From contig NC_083569.1 in NCBI RefSeq assembly GCF_027579695.1, forward strand, positions 74,679,649 to 74,743,648: a DNA stretch of 64,000 nucleotides, in the 5' to 3' direction. Of the stretch, positions 1-12,831 are shown one piece after another. Within the stretch, counting starts at the first letter, position 1; each line of letters opens with the position of its first letter. This DNA is from Neoarius graeffei. Its lineage: Eukaryota; Chordata; Actinopteri; Siluriformes; Ariidae. The position numbers were made by a program, and so were the translations under genes. The notes under the pieces are model-generated. The model made no database searches, was not told where the DNA came from, and saw nothing but the letters and a program-made list of their open reading frames with translations.

Positions 1-350
1 CGGCCTTGAATACTGACCTCAGCCCAGAGGGCCTCGCTCAGTACTTTCAAGACTTCGGTCACGGTATTTCACGATACGGATCTCCCAGCTGGGAAATAAC
101 ATACTGTATATGTATTTTACTTTGTAGTAAATAAATAGTAGAAATAACCCAGGTAATTTATATCCCATCAGAATTAACACACTGGTCAGCATTCTATTAA
201 ATTGTGTGGGAATATTATTATTATTATCATCATCATTATTATTATTATTAATTCCTTATTGCATAAGATAAAATCACATATCCTATGTTACAATACATAA
301 AAAATAAAGCGCAAAAAGATTACAGAAGAATAGAATAATAGCAAGCTAAA
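1..350. other. AT-rich intergenic DNA, no gene seen
   Basis: The first 100 bases are less AT-rich than what follows and look like the cut end of some dispersed repeat, but I cannot assign it. An imperfect ATT trinucleotide run lies near 216-251. No coding signal is seen. Confidence 0.5.
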
Positions 351-363
351 AGTTTCTAAATAT

Positions 364-725
364 CCATCCATCCATTATCCATAAACACTTATCCTGTACA
401 GGGTCGCAGGCAAGCTGGAGCCTATCCCAGCTGACTATGGGCGAAAGGCGGGGTACACCCTGGACAAGTCGCCAGGTCATCACAGGGCTGACACATAGAC
501 ACAGACAACCATTCACACTCACATTCACACCTACGGTCAATTTAGAGCCATCAATTAGCCTAACCTGCATGTCTGTGGGGGAAACCAGAGCACCCGGAAG
601 AAACCTACACCAACACGGAGAACATGCAAACTCCGCACAGAAAGGCCCTTGTTGGCCGCTGGGTTCAAACCTAGGACCTTCTTGCTGTGAGGTGACAGCG
701 CTAACCATTACACCACCATGGCACC
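364..725 (-). mobile_element. tRNA-headed SINE, near full length
   Basis: This is a copy of the dominant SINE family of the window, inserted in minus orientation. The tRNA-like head (box A-like GTGTAGTGGTTAGC, box B-like GGTTCGA, both degenerate here) lies at the right end and the tail at the left. It is flanked by a perfect 13-bp duplication, agtttctaaatat, at 351-363 and 726-738, the signature of LINE-type retroposition. The tail here is a short (TCCA)n run and not the ATGAG-type tail of most other copies, so it may be a different subfamily. Confidence 0.9.
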
Positions 726-738
726 AGTTTCTAAATAT

Positions 739-1663
739 AATATTAAATAATGCTAAAGTATGATATAATAATTCTGCATTTGATAATAAGAATAAGAATA
801 ATTTGCATATGACTTCTAATTAATTAATTAATTAATTAATTAATTAATTAATTTTAAACATTGGCGGTTTACGAAATAACTCATAAAACGCTGTGTTTAT
901 TTTAGGTTTCATGAATGACTTTCTTTAAAAAAAAAGAGGTTTTGTTCTATTAATTTAGTATATAGGCACTCCACGAAGTGAGATTTTCTGCCGAAACAAA
1001 AAGAAAAGTAAGAAATGATATGTGTTTAAAATGCAGACCAATGCAAATATATTCTGTTTAATAGGCCATGTCGGAGAAGAGATGATCCGGTGGGTTTAGG
1101 TACATTACTGACTTCCCAGCACAGGTTTACCCGACATACATGTTATGGTCATGTGACCTACTAATGGTAATAATATAATAATTCGAATTGCTTGACAGTA
1201 TAAACGAGTAAAAGAATAGATAGCAGTAAAAGAATAAATGGCAGCATTAAATAAAAGAAGGGTTTCACATGATTAATGAATAGCTAATTAAAAACTAAAT
1301 TAAACTAAATAAAATATGAAAATACAGAAGGGAATTTAAAATGAAATGAATTTAAAACAAAACGAGTCTCCGCAGACTCTCAGACCCTTGCACAGAGCCT
1401 GACACCCTTGCATCTTTAAATGGGCTACATCCTGGATGAGCACACACCCCTGGCACGAAGCCTAATGACCTTGCTTTCTTAAATGGGCTGCCTCCTAAGT
1501 GAGCTTACACCCCTGGCCTTAAACAGGCTGCTTCCTAAATGATGTCACACCTTTTTGTATTAATAGCTTATATTAAAACGAGGTCTATGAAATAGGCTTG
1601 GATATATATTTTTTTATTTTGTAATGAGCATGTGCACATTCTCATTAATTATTCAAAGATCAT
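739..1663. other. AT-rich intergenic DNA with TTAA tract
   Basis: No gene is seen. An (ATTA)n run covers about 820-855. At 1,370-1,560 the phrase 'cacccttgcat/cacccctggc' recurs three or four times in a loose array of about 60 bp, too diverged to call a family. Confidence 0.5.
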
Positions 1664-1674
1664 ATATCTCGTAC

Positions 1675-2019
1675 TTCTTTTGGCTGCTCCCTTTAGGGGG
1701 CGCCACAGTGGATCTGTTCTGCATATTTGATTTGGCGTAGTTTTTTTTTTTTTAAACACCAGATGCCCTTCCTGATGCAACCCTCCCCAGTCTATCCAGG
1801 CTTGGGAGCGGCACTAAGTATGCACTGTCTTGTGCAACCTCAGTGGCTGGGTATTTTACCTAATCTACATGTGTTTGAACTGTTTGGGGAAACCAGAGCA
1901 TCCAGAGGAAACCCACACAGACATGGGGAGAAACTCCACACAGAAAGGTCCCTGTCAGCCATGGGATTCAAACCCAGAATGTTCTTGCTAACCACTGTAC
2001 GATCGTGGTGCCCCATCAC
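1675..2019 (-). mobile_element. Older, divergent SINE of a second subfamily
   Basis: The right part (about 1,856-2,010) shares the conserved SINE core (aaaccagagcatccagagga, then cacacagaaaggtccctgtc), but the left part (1,680-1,830) differs from the main family. It has a gctgctcc-ctttaggggg-cgccaca tail motif and an agatgcccttcctgatgcaa segment, which I associate with other fish SINEs. An 11-bp duplication, atatctcgtac, at 1,664-1,674 and 2,020-2,030 marks the full insertion. An 11-12 nt T run lies inside it at about 1,741. Confidence 0.75.
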
Positions 2020-2119
2020 ATATCTCGTACAAAGCGACCAAAATTACTACAGATGTACTCAGAAACACTGCATACACTATATGGGCAAAGGTTTCTGGAC
2101 ACCTGATGAATCACACCCA

Positions 2120-3724
2120 TACAGTGCCTTGCAAAAGTATTCAGCCCCCTTGATGTTTGTCCTGTTTTGTTGCATTACAAGCTGGAATTAAAATGGATTT
2201 TTGGAGGGTCAGCACCATTTGATTTACACAACATGCCTACCACTTTAAAGGTGAAAATTGTTTTTTATTGTGACACAAACAATAATTAAGATGAAGAAAC
2301 AGAAATCTGGAGTGTGTATAAGTATTCACCCCCTTTTGTATGAAACCCCTAATAAGAGCTGCTCCAACCAATTCACTTCATAAGTCACACAATTAGTTGA
2401 TTAAGATCCACTTGTGTGCAATCAAAGTGTCACATGATCTGTCACATGCTGTCTGTATAAATCAACCTGTTCTGGAAGGACCCTGACTCTGCTACACTAC
2501 TAAGCAAGCAACATGAAAACCAGGGATCCTCCAAACAGGTCAGAGACAAAGTTGTGGAGAAGTATAGAACAGGGTTGGGTCATAAAAAATATCCCAAACT
2601 TTGAATATCCCACAGAGCACCATTAAATCCATTATAGCAAAATGGAAAGAATATGGCACCACTACAAACTTGAAAAGAGAAGGCCACCCACCAAAACTCA
2701 CAGACCAGGCAAGGAGGACATTAATCAGAGATGCAACAAAGACACCAAAAATAACACTGAAGGAGCTGCAAAGATCCACAGCGGAGATGGGAGTATCTGT
2801 CCTTAGGACCACTTTAAGCCGTACACTCCACAGAGTGGGGCTTTGTGGAAAAGTGGCCAGAAAAAAGTAATTGCTTAAAAAATCATGTTTGGAGTTTGCC
2901 CAACAGCATGTGGCAGACTCCCCAAACACATGGAAGAAGATTCTCTGGTCAAATGAGACTAAAATTGATCTTTTTGGCCATCATGGGAAATACCATGTGT
3001 GGCACAAACCCAACACCCTGAGAACACTATTCCTACGGTGAAGCATGGTGGTGGCAGCATCATGCTGTGGGGATATTTTTCATCTGCAGGGACAGGAAAG
3101 CTGGTCAGGACTGAAGGAAAGATGGATGGCACTAAATACAGGGCAATTCTGGAGGAAAACCTGTTTGAGTCAGTCAGAGGTTTGAGACTGGGACGAAGGT
3201 TCACGGTCCAGCAGGACAATGACCCTAAACATACTGCTAAGCTACACTGGAGAGGTTTAAAGGGAAACATTTAAATGTCTTGGATTGGCCTAATCAAAGC
3301 CCAGACCTCAATCCAATTGAGATGTGGCATAACTTGAAGATTGCTGTACACCAACACAACCCATCTAACTTGAAGGAGTTGCAGCAGTTTTGCCTTGAGG
3401 AATGGGCAAAAATCCCAGTGGCTAGATGTGCTAAGCTAATAGAGACATATCCCAAGAGACGTGCACCTATAATTGTAGCAAAAGGTGGCTCTATAAAGTA
3501 TTGACTTTTTTGGGGGGAATACTTATGCACACTCCCGATTTCTGTTTTTTCATCTCAATTATTATTTGTATGACAATAAAAAACAATTTGCACCTTTAAA
3601 GTGGTAGGCATGTTGTGTAAATCAAATGGTGCTAACCCCCCAAAAATCTATTTTCATTCCAGCTTGTAATGCCACAAAACAGGACAAACACCAAAGGGGA
3701 TGAATACTTTTGCAAGGCACTGTA
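2120..3724 (+). mobile_element. Tc1-like transposon, family A, copy 1
   Basis: This is a complete element of about 1.6 kb with inverted termini (cagtgccttgcaaaagtatt at the left, its complement at the right) and a TA dinucleotide at each end (2,120-2,121 and 3,723-3,724). Subterminal repeats of the phrase 'caccactttaaaggtg' lie on both sides. It carries a broken transposase on the plus strand and is inserted into an older Tc1 element. Two further copies of the same family lie at 17,470-19,079 and 27,661-29,218, both in minus orientation. Confidence 0.9.
2513..3504 (+). pseudogene. Tc1 transposase pseudogene, family A
   Basis: The reading is broken into at least three frames. The paired-type helix-turn-helix part is at 2,601-2,870 (IPQSTIKSIIAKWKEYGTTT, a degenerate linker near PPKLTDQARRT). 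The catalytic core is at 2,999-3,270 ([11 protein letters not shown], then [11 protein letters not shown] with the second Asp). The C-terminal part is at 3,280-3,504 ([11 protein letters not shown] with the catalytic Glu, then the C-terminal region of Tc1 transposases). A stop after RKK at about 2,868 and frameshifts near 2,880-3,000 and 3,275 disable it. By family knowledge it would cut and paste the element at TA sites. Confidence 0.85.
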
Positions 3725-4140
3725 TGTGCTTATTGAACCTCCCATTCAACCTCCACTCTTCTGGGAAGACTTTGCACTTGATTTTAGAGTGTAGCTGTGG
3801 GAATTTGTGTCCATCAACCCCAAGAGCATTCGTGAGGTCAAGCACTGATGTTGAGCAAAGAGACCTGGTATGTTGTTAGCATTCTACAAAGGTGTTCAGT
3901 GGGGTTGAGGTCAGGGCTGTGTGCAGGCAACTTGAGTTCTTCCACTCCAACCTTGGCAAACCATGTGTTCATGGAGCTCGCTTTGTGCACAAGAACATTA
4001 TCATGCTGGAACAGGTTTGGGCCTCATAGTTCCTGTGAAGGGAAAATTATAATGCTACAGCATACAAAGACATTCTTGACAATTGTGTACTTACACCTTT
4101 GTAGCGACAGTTTGGGAAAGACTCACATATGGGTGAGATG

Positions 4141-4673
4141 GCTGTACATATGGAAAACATATATCCTATCGAAATAGTTCTTTCGCAGATCTTTTATTGA
4201 ATGTAAAAAGAAATTCACCAAATACATGGATGATGAAAAGTATTCCTGACCTGACATTCTACTTAAAGTGTTCATTGTGCCTTTTTATTCTTTGGCACAT
4301 ACCGGGTATAGTTTTAGAAATTTCGCTTCATATTTCAGTTTATGTGTCAAATGTCTGGAAAAAAATTGTCAACTTGTCAAGATTTGCCTTTAAAATACAT
4401 TTCATGGCCACCAAGCCATACTGCTATTCAGATTTCAATAAATCTAGCTTATGCCAGGCTTTTATGGTCTATATTGCTCACATTTTGAAAATCCTGTGTC
4501 ATGTTATTGCCTTACGGAAAGTCATAAGGTATTTTTTATTGTCTTTAATGCATCGATTGAAACCCCAGTCCACACATTGAGCCTAACCCCACCTAAATGA
4601 ACAGCTCTGTAAATCAAACATATTGCAGTTGTGTCTAGCTACTGGTTTTACAATGTTCCCATCATGTGGTGTG

Positions 4674-4706
<33 letters not shown>

Positions 4707-5875
4707 GGCATGTGTTTATGTCCGTGAGTGTTTATCCTGTACCACTAAAATCACAGGCCAGCTTACACTGTAATAACATTACGGTCCATTCACTTCATTA
4801 CGTATCTGAGGGATTGTAGATGCCTTCATTATGGTCTAATGGTATTTGGAGGTTTGTGGTAATCAGTCTCGAGGGATCCACATCCCCCGGCCTGTTTCTC
4901 TCAAGAAGCACACACAGAGCCCTGTCAGCACGCTCGCCATGCATTACACACCAGCACAGATCCAGTCCACACCTCCTTTCAAGCCGACTACTAAGGTGCC
5001 TTCAAAATGACCTTTCCTGCATGACTGGTTTGCGTCTCTCTCTTACACACACACAGGACAAGTGCAGGCAGATGAGCTTAATCAGCACATAATACAGAGA
5101 GTATTCACACAATGCAGTGTGTTAGTTATTTATTTACTCTCAAAAGAAGTGCTTTGTGAGCCATGGTGCTGGCTTCGAGCTACATTTAAACCAACGTCAG
5201 TTTGCCTGAGCATGTATGTACACGCGCACACACACACACACAATGTGAAAAGAAGAACATACACACTCAAACATGTCTTTACATGAAGATTTATGTCTAC
5301 CTAAAGGCTGTATGATAATGCAGTAGTAACTGAAATGATAATTGCTTCATACTGAAATCCTAATTGCTCATCACAATTAATCAGCTAATTTAAAGATAAA
5401 CTGTTCTGCTGCTGCACACTTTATCATATTAAGTAAACAGCATTCCTTCAAAACATTTGAGTTAAAGAAACTCCTTAGCCCTATTAATCTTTTAAAGGTT
5501 AGAGCATACACTAAATGAGTAGCTAAATAAATAAGCCATCACATTATGCAAGCGAAAACACGGTTACATTTGTGTACAAAGCTTATATCCCCTTGCTTTC
5601 TGGGTGAAATTGTAGTCCACCCCTTACTTTTTCTGTAGTATATCTACAAAACTGCTCCATGCCCACTTAACAGCATATTTCATAATTAAAATTATTATAA
5701 CATGGTTTAAATACATACTACAGTATGTAGTAATCAAAAGTAATGCAACTTATTAACAATGAACACAAATTTACTTTTTTTAAGTCATGAAAAGTTCAAC
5801 CAGACTCAAACTCTCAAAACAGGGTGCTGTGAGGTTAAGATTCAGTGCAAACACAGGAAATACTGACCCAAATCC
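4141..5875. other. Intergenic DNA, no gene seen
   Basis: This stretch is unique-looking AT-rich sequence. It contains a (GT)n tract at about 4,669-4,703 and a shorter (CA)n at about 5,225-5,242. Open frames here are short, lack family resemblance and partly run through the microsatellites. Confidence 0.5.
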
Positions 5876-5879
5876 TTAA

Positions 5880-6956
5880 AGCTAGACTGCCTTTCAGATT
5901 TTTCAAGTGTAGGTCATAAAAATAATTTTCCTCGACACCCAATTATTTTTGTTAGTGACCAAAAGCTACTGAATTCGGATCTCAGGCTTCCAATTTTTTT
6001 TTTTTTAAATAGAACAATTAATTATTTTTTCCTGCTTCACCATGACCCTACGTCATGCATCACATGGTGGGCTTTCCCTGTTCACGCAAGGCATTGTGGA
6101 ATCTCATCTCATCTCATCTCATTATCTCTAGCCGCTTTATCCTGTCCTACAGGGTCACAGGCAAGCTGGAGCCTATCCCAGCTGACTACGGGCGAAAGGC
6201 GGGGTACACCCTGGACAAGTCGCCAGGTCATCACAGGGCTGACACATAGACACAGACAACCATTCACACTCACATTCACACCTACGGTCAATTTAGAGTC
6301 ACCAGTTAATCTAACCTGCATGTCTTTGGACTGTGGGGGAAACCGGAGCACCCGGAGGAAACCCACGCGGACAACATGCAAACTCCACACAGAAAGGCCC
6401 TCGCTGGCCACGGGGCTCGAACCCGGACCTTCTTGCTGTGAGGCGACAGTGCTAACCACTACACCACCGTGCCGCCCACATTGTGGGATATAAATTTGAA
6501 ACAAGAGAGAGAAATGGAGGATGCAAATGAAATGTAGGACTAACGCAGGACCAAACTAATAAATATCGGCGGTCAGCGAGCACCTCAGTGTGATCAGCTG
6601 TTTGTTTAGCGACAGAATGATGTAACTGTCAGTGCATAGTCAAAGGTAAACCTGTAGATGGCAGTAATGCAACACTGGATGCCAGCTGCTGTAAAACCCA
6701 AAAGAAGAAGGAAAAGAAGAAGATAAACCTGTGCATGCACACATGGACTTCCTCTGTTTGCTTGACTGCGCAAAGTGAGTGATTTCATGCACATTATTTG
6801 CTCGGGAATCCCCTCAAATTAAATAACTTCCCAGCCACAGAATGGCCTGTTGTTGTTTTTTTTGAGATATTGCAGAAACAAACATATATCACAATGAGCA
6901 AATTTCAGAGGGAACTAAATTTCACCGATTTTATGAAATCGAAAGGCAGTCTCGCT
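5880..6956. mobile_element. TTAA-flanked non-autonomous DNA element
   Basis: The element lies between TTAA at 5,876-5,879 and TTAA at 6,957-6,960. Its termini are inverted (left agctagactgcctttcaga, right complement agcgagactgcctttcga). A SINE is inserted at 6,100-6,478; without it the element is about 690 bp. No convincing transposase is visible. TTAA target sites are used by piggyBac and Kolobok transposons. The AG start of the termini does not look like the usual piggyBac CC start, so I lean to Kolobok-like, with low certainty. Confidence 0.7.
6100..6478 (-). mobile_element. tRNA-headed SINE, full length
   Basis: This is a full-length copy of the main SINE in minus orientation with the typical (ATGAG)-like tail at its left end. 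It is flanked by an 8-bp duplication, cattgtgg (6,092-6,099 and 6,479-6,486). It sits inside the TTAA-flanked element and is therefore younger. Confidence 0.9.
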
Positions 6957-6960
6957 TTAA

Positions 6961-8477
6961 AGAGACCAACACCAACACCAATTGAAATTAATCAGAAATG
7001 GAAGATACACAAAGACACAAACAATGAGCAGAGAGAATAATAATTTAAAAAAGAAAAGTTTGCAAATCCAAAACAAACAAAAAGTCCCTCAATGATATGC
7101 CATGAAGACTGGTAGCAGAAATGTAAAAGTGGGCAAAAAGACATTATTAAGTATATTTCTAGATTTAAAAAATTATATTTTAATTTTGAAATTTTCTTAT
7201 TCTATCGGCTGATCATTTTGCTTCTTTTGGGAAATTAATGCCAAAAATGAGCAAAATTATCTCCCAACAGAACAAGACTCGTTCAAGCTTGAAATTAGTA
7301 AAATGTCTAAAAAAAAAAAGTTATAACAGAAGTACTAGATAAATGTGACTATATTCAAGATACTTTCATTTGCTTGGGTGTCATTATTGGCAGTGCTGAG
7401 AGTCTTGGGTAGGAGCTGTTAGTAGTAGGAGGGAAGTAGTGGGTACAGAAACTTTGCCACTAGTGGACAAAGAGAGAGCAAGAGAAAAAAGGAAGAAGGT
7501 GGAGCTTCAGATATAATACTTCCCCAAAATTTCAGTTAATTTAAAACGTCATTTGATGCAAATCAAGTCATGGAGTACTTTGGCGTATTAATGTTTGGAA
7601 AGTTTGTTAACGCAAACTTGCATTGCTTTTTGTGTTTCTTACTGCTACTTCAAATTGCCTTTATTTTGTAACTGCAGACTTACATTGTTTTATCAGTTAT
7701 CATTTCAAAATAAGACTATTCGAACTTTTGAACCCATCAGTTAACCATTTAAACGATGAGCTTATGACTCAATGCACTAATCAAGAACAAATCATGCATG
7801 ACATTGCTCATTTACTCAGTTTAAACTCGAAACTTGCCAGTATCGCAGTCAATTGTTTAATTAATTGAGTCAAAAATTGTCACGATGGAAAAGCGCTTAA
7901 TTGCCCTAACGTCTGCTTCAATAAACAGTGTGTGATGAAGGACCTGGAACCAGCAATTTCACACACATTCATCACCGCAAGCAAAACTAACAAAACACGA
8001 CGACACAGATACACAAATCTGTCTGGATAAACATCTAGAAAGAAAGGGGAGGTCAAAACAACAGACACACACACACACACCAGTCCAGCCAGGGCTCCTA
8101 TATTTGTTTGTCTTACTATCATTATGAGGACCATTCACTGACATTATTATTAATAATAAACCTAAACTCTAACCTTAACGTCAAGAGCCAAAAGGAAACT
8201 TTACGTCTTTCAATAAAATCTGCTTTAAAACCAACAATAACAACAACAACAAAGTTTACCAGCTAAATGTCCCCACAAAACAGTCCAACTCCTATCCTTA
8301 TGAGGACATTTGGTCCCCATCAAGATACAAAATCATGCCCTCACACACTCACACACACTCAAACCGAGTGCCAAACTTAAGGTTCAGAAGCCCCATGGTG
8401 CTTGGTTAAGTCTGAGGGGCTCAAGACAACTAATGCTCTTGGCTCTAATACCTCATTACTAAACTCATTCTGCGCAA

Positions 8478-8510
<33 letters not shown>

Positions 8511-11046
8511 GTACTGGTCCAGCTGGGGCTCCTGTATTGTCAGACTGTCAGACTTTAAGATGCCCAGGTGGCACAGGAAGCCCTGGAAGCATGCCTAGAC
8601 GGAGACACACCCCACACCCACACAGCCGCTCTCTCTCTTTCTTCCACACAAAGGAGAGCAGAACTCTACCTTGGCACAATTAGTGCAACGTTCATTGCTG
8701 GGGGCACACGAGGAAATGAGCTGAGGAGCTGACTGGGGTGTGAGAGTGGGTGTGTGTGTGTGTGTGGAGGGGGGGTTGTCAGACTGGTGAGGGGGTTCTG
8801 CTTGAGGGAGGAAATATAATGTGCTATACAACTATGTAAAGCAGAAGGTAATCACTCGGCGCCTCTATAATACCCCACGCTCCCCCCCCACACACACTTT
8901 TCTATGTGCTCATTGTCGGCTTAACGTAGCCGTTGTTGTGCTGTCACGCCTAAATGAGGATACAGGGGCTCATGACGACAAAGGAACACTTTATAAATTA
9001 AACTAGACAACGTTTAAAACCTCCTAATTGGCTGATGCTGTGTGGTTGCTTTGAAATGGTAGACCACAATGAAGAATTCAATTAAAATGTTTTTATTAAA
9101 AAGGATCACTGGGCTATTTATTACTAATGAAGCTGTTCACAATCGCACAAATTAGCGCAAATGAGTGTTTGTAGCAAAAGTGATATAATAAAGAGCATGT
9201 GTTTAGGGAAAGCTCATTTGTGAGCTGGGCCTCCTTAAGCAGAGGAGCGATTCAGCCGCCTGACTCAACAGCTCCTGCATTAGCCGTTAGCAATTAGCCA
9301 TTAGTCCCACGGGGGGCAGCGGCCAAGAAAGCTGTGGGGACGCTACTTTGGAACAAGCGTTAAATTGCTGTTTCTGAATGTTCAACTAATGTGCTCCATC
9401 CCCATATGCGCTTGTGGGTTTTAGTTTTATGAGCAGGCCTAAGGTCATGCTCAGGCGCAATGGAAAGAAAAAAATGATTTTTTTTAATGGAAAATTGGAA
9501 GCTACTGCATATGCAGTGCTGCGATACTCAAAACTCATAACCGACCATACAAATCTGAAAATCTGAGTTGAGCGGATTTGCGCCTGATCCAGAGTTTTGA
9601 ATGATGTTCAGTAATAATTCTCATCTCGATCATATGAATAACACATGGAAAGTAAACAGATGAGAGAAAACGGTGATTTACTTCAGTTGAAAGCGGTTAG
9701 TGCTGAAAAGTTGGTGCCAGATAAAAATCCCCAACTTTCAACACTGACCATTTTTCAACTGAAATTAATCACCATTTGTTTACATTAATATCTTCCATGA
9801 GCCATTTCTCTGATCTCGACATCTAACAGGCTCTAACAGCTGGCTAGTTTAACTAAGTGTTTTCGAGAGTAGATGGTAGTGAATGTACTTCACTCAAATA
9901 TATTAATTAGTAATTAGTTCACAGAAACTATTTTATCAACTGAGTAGTACTGATTAACACTATATTTCATTTTAACTCAACATACTATATATGTTTTACT
10001 CTGTCAAGCTCTGCAGCTGCTTTTTGTCTGTTAACAGACAAAAGAAAAGAAAAGAGGACCGAGGTCACTGGCTGCTAACGTGATCACGTTGCATGTTGGG
10101 AAGTTTCTTTAAATCAGTTTAGATGTTTTATAAGTGTAGTAGCAGAAGAACTGGCAGTGATCATAGACTCAGCTCCAATATTAGGCCCGGTACCACAATA
10201 CTGATAAATATAACTATAAATAAATCGGTCCCCTGCAGTTTATATGGTTGGTGGTCACACCAGACCGATAATGATACCTGTAGCCCAGGCCTGGGTTTAT
10301 CCGTATCGGTGAGATTGCTTCTGAAGCGATTTTCCAGGCCTGGACCTGATCCGATAAACATCTGACCAATCAGGTAATTGTTTACATGTGATGTTGTCTG
10401 AGCACGTGCTGTTTTCCCTCGGGCATCTTTGTATATCCTTGATTCACAGAAGATAAAAAATATAATACAAAGCTTGTATCTTTTATTCATGGATATGTGA
10501 TTTTGCGTGAAATATCAATAGTAAATTTATAAAGTAAACATATAAATCCATGCAAGAAATTTTAATTATGAACTCCGGCAGTCCAAACATTTCATTGTTT
10601 TAGACTTCTTAATTTTTTATCCGTGATGCATCATCCGGATAAAATCAGTAATCAATCTGTAATATACTGAAACGTTCACGACCGATCCATAAATTATTAG
10701 CATCCGTGATGCAGCCGTATTAAAATCCGTAACCACTCCGTATTTTGTATCCTTTTTTATTATATTTCTGTAGTCCATGACCTATCTGTATTTTATCACC
10801 CACCGGAGTGTGTGCATGGGTTGTTTTGAAGTCCAAGCTGTACAGTATGACCTGGAATAATGTGCTACTACTTGGAAAAAACTTCCATGACTATTCCTAA
10901 GTTGTGTACATTTATTTCCCTGAGTGGCAGCACCAAGCAATCCTATAGTCGGGATTATAGTTGTGGTGTGACTGCTCCAGACTGGAACTAAATTCAGCCA
11001 GAGGTATCGTCACAGTTGTAGTTATAGGTTTAGTTGGAGTTATCAG
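6961..11046. other. Intergenic DNA with microsatellites, no gene seen
   Basis: There are CA/GT tracts at about 8,063-8,079, 8,485-8,510 and 8,751-8,765. The stretch 9,215-9,360 is less AT-rich and less repetitive than its surroundings and could be a conserved non-coding element. The 10,590-10,800 segment repeats 'atccgtgatgca' twice, 70 bp apart, a possible repeat fragment. I see no supportable coding region. Confidence 0.45.
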
Positions 11047-11056
11047 TGTTGTGGGA

Positions 11057-11428
11057 CCAGGGCAGCACAGTGGTGTAGTGGTTAGCACTGTCGCCTCACA
11101 GCAAGAAGGTCCTGGGTTCGAGCCCCGTGGCCGGCGAGGGCCTTTCTGTGTGGAGTTTGCATGTTCTCCCCGTGTCTGCGTGGGTTTCCTCCGGGTGCTC
11201 CAGTTTCCCCCACAGTCCAAAGACATGCAGGTTAGGTTAACTGGTGACTCTAAATTGACCGTAGGTGTGAATGTGAGCGCGAATGGTTATTTGTCTCTAT
11301 GTGTCAGCCCTGCGATGATCTGGTGACTTGTCCAGGGTGTACCCCGCCTCTTGCCCACAGTCAGCTGGGATAGGCTCCAGCTTGCCTGCGACCCTGTACA
11401 GGATAAGTGGCTACAGATAATGGATAGA
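11057..11428 (+). mobile_element. tRNA-headed SINE, full length
   Basis: This copy is in plus orientation: the tRNA-like head begins at about 11,063 and the 3' end reads ggataagtggctacagataa then tggatag. The flanking duplication is tgttgtg[g/a]gac at 11,047-11,056 and 11,429-11,439, with one mismatch and an offset of one base. Its tail resembles the GGATn tail of the 364-725 copy and not the ATGAG tail. Confidence 0.88.
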
Positions 11429-11439
11429 TGTTGTGAGAC

Positions 11440-12792
11440 TTGGCCCATAGTTTTAAAGAAAATTTGCCATGTAGCTTTAAGCTAATTGTATTAAATTAAA
11501 CTTTTTCATGAACCTAAGAAATGGAAAATGAAATGTGCTACTGGTTAGATCACATTAGCTAAACACCCAATTGTAACACTTTCTTCATCAGATGAGCTAA
11601 TTACATCATTTGGGCTCAACCTCTCGACAGTGAGTGTCAATTTTTTATCCAATATTTATCCAAGGTATACAGGGTTCAGGGTATATTGTGTGTTTACTGT
11701 TCCTGCACATGTGAATGCTAGCTATTTTTGTTGTTGTTGTTGTTGTTGTTGTGTAGGCAGAAAGCCAACAGCAACATTTTCTCTACATCTGCCAAACTTT
11801 CCTATATGTCTTCTAAAGTCTTTTCTCCATCCTCCAGAGTCTATTCTGCATTTTTCAAACTTTTGGCTCCATCTTGCAGACCTCACAGTTCGCCCGAGAC
11901 ACTGACAAGGCGTCAGTGGCTGCATTCAAGCCCTGCTATATTAAATATGTCAAAACAGACAACATCTACATTAAAGGTTATCGTAGGTGGCATTGTTTAC
12001 TAACACTATTTAGTTTATTAGTTTGTAGTGATGGATGGATGGATGGATGGATGGATGGATGGATCAAGATGGCTTGTAATTTAACAGTGAGTCACAGAGG
12101 ACCATTGCAAAATATTTACTTCTTGAATGAGGCCCAGTTTAAATATTGAACAGAAAAGGGGCTGTTCAGCTGTTCCCACAAGTTGAACCAGGGTTATAAG
12201 CAAATCCAGGATAATTGTGGAAAATGGATTGTGAATTTTGTAAGGCACAGAGGGGTGTGGAGCGTCCTTGTGGCTTCATATTTCGAGTGGAACGCAATTG
12301 GTCGGTAATAAGGAGCTGACATTTGGCAGCATACTGCATACAGTGTTGTGACACCCCCTTGCTCTCTCGTTGTATTTCCCTATGGCAGATGGGTACTGGG
12401 CATGACGGCAAGGTCAGGAGGTCATATCCACATGGGGTAGGACAGTGTGTGTGTGTCAGCGAGTTGGGAGAGTCGTTAATATTGTGTATATAAATGACTA
12501 TGAGAGCTGGGTGTGTGTCAGGTTACATGGTGTGTATGTGTGGACTAAACCTATCAAGAGTGTTAATTGTTGAGTTCCTGAGCCATGCTGGAGGTGTGTA
12601 AAAAATGTAAAAAATCAGCAAGACAGACAGACAGAGGGGCGAGCAGTTAGGAGGTACAGACTTGGGTTACATTCCGCTTTCTCCCTAATTCTTTATTCTC
12701 TCTCTCTGCTGAGGTAAGCTCCATCATAAATGAACTGAGAACCCAAACAGGGATTCCCTAGTGGATTCTGTATGGTGACAGAAAAGCAGTAT

Positions 12793-12831
<39 letters not shown>

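Larger units (their letters stand above)
2073..4140 (-). mobile_element. Degenerate Tc1-like element, split by another Tc1
   Basis: The left terminus (tacactatatgggcaaag, then tctggacacctg) is that of a Tc1 family distinct from its neighbours. The remainder resumes after the nested element, from about 3,725. Translated on the minus strand at about 3,880-4,030, it gives a DDE transposase fragment with FQHDNVLVHKAS followed by AHSPDLNPTEHL, so the D-to-E spacing of Tc1 transposases is recognisable. The N-terminal half is missing or unrecognisable. The right terminus decays near 4,140 after cacatatgggtgagatgg. It cannot be active. Confidence 0.75.

Noticed and set aside
6798..7040. 80-residue frame MLGNPLKLNNF... 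at the right end of a TTAA element
   Set aside because: It runs out of the element across its terminus into flanking DNA and has no recognisable domain.
10123..10490. Overlapping frames of 80-109 residues on both strands
   Set aside because: No domain, no homologous pattern and no splice logic; the base composition does not differ from the surroundings.
11063..11135. tRNA-like sequences with A- and B-box motifs
   Set aside because: They are the promoter heads of SINEs: no cloverleaf can be completed and the SINE body follows directly. Not tRNA genes.
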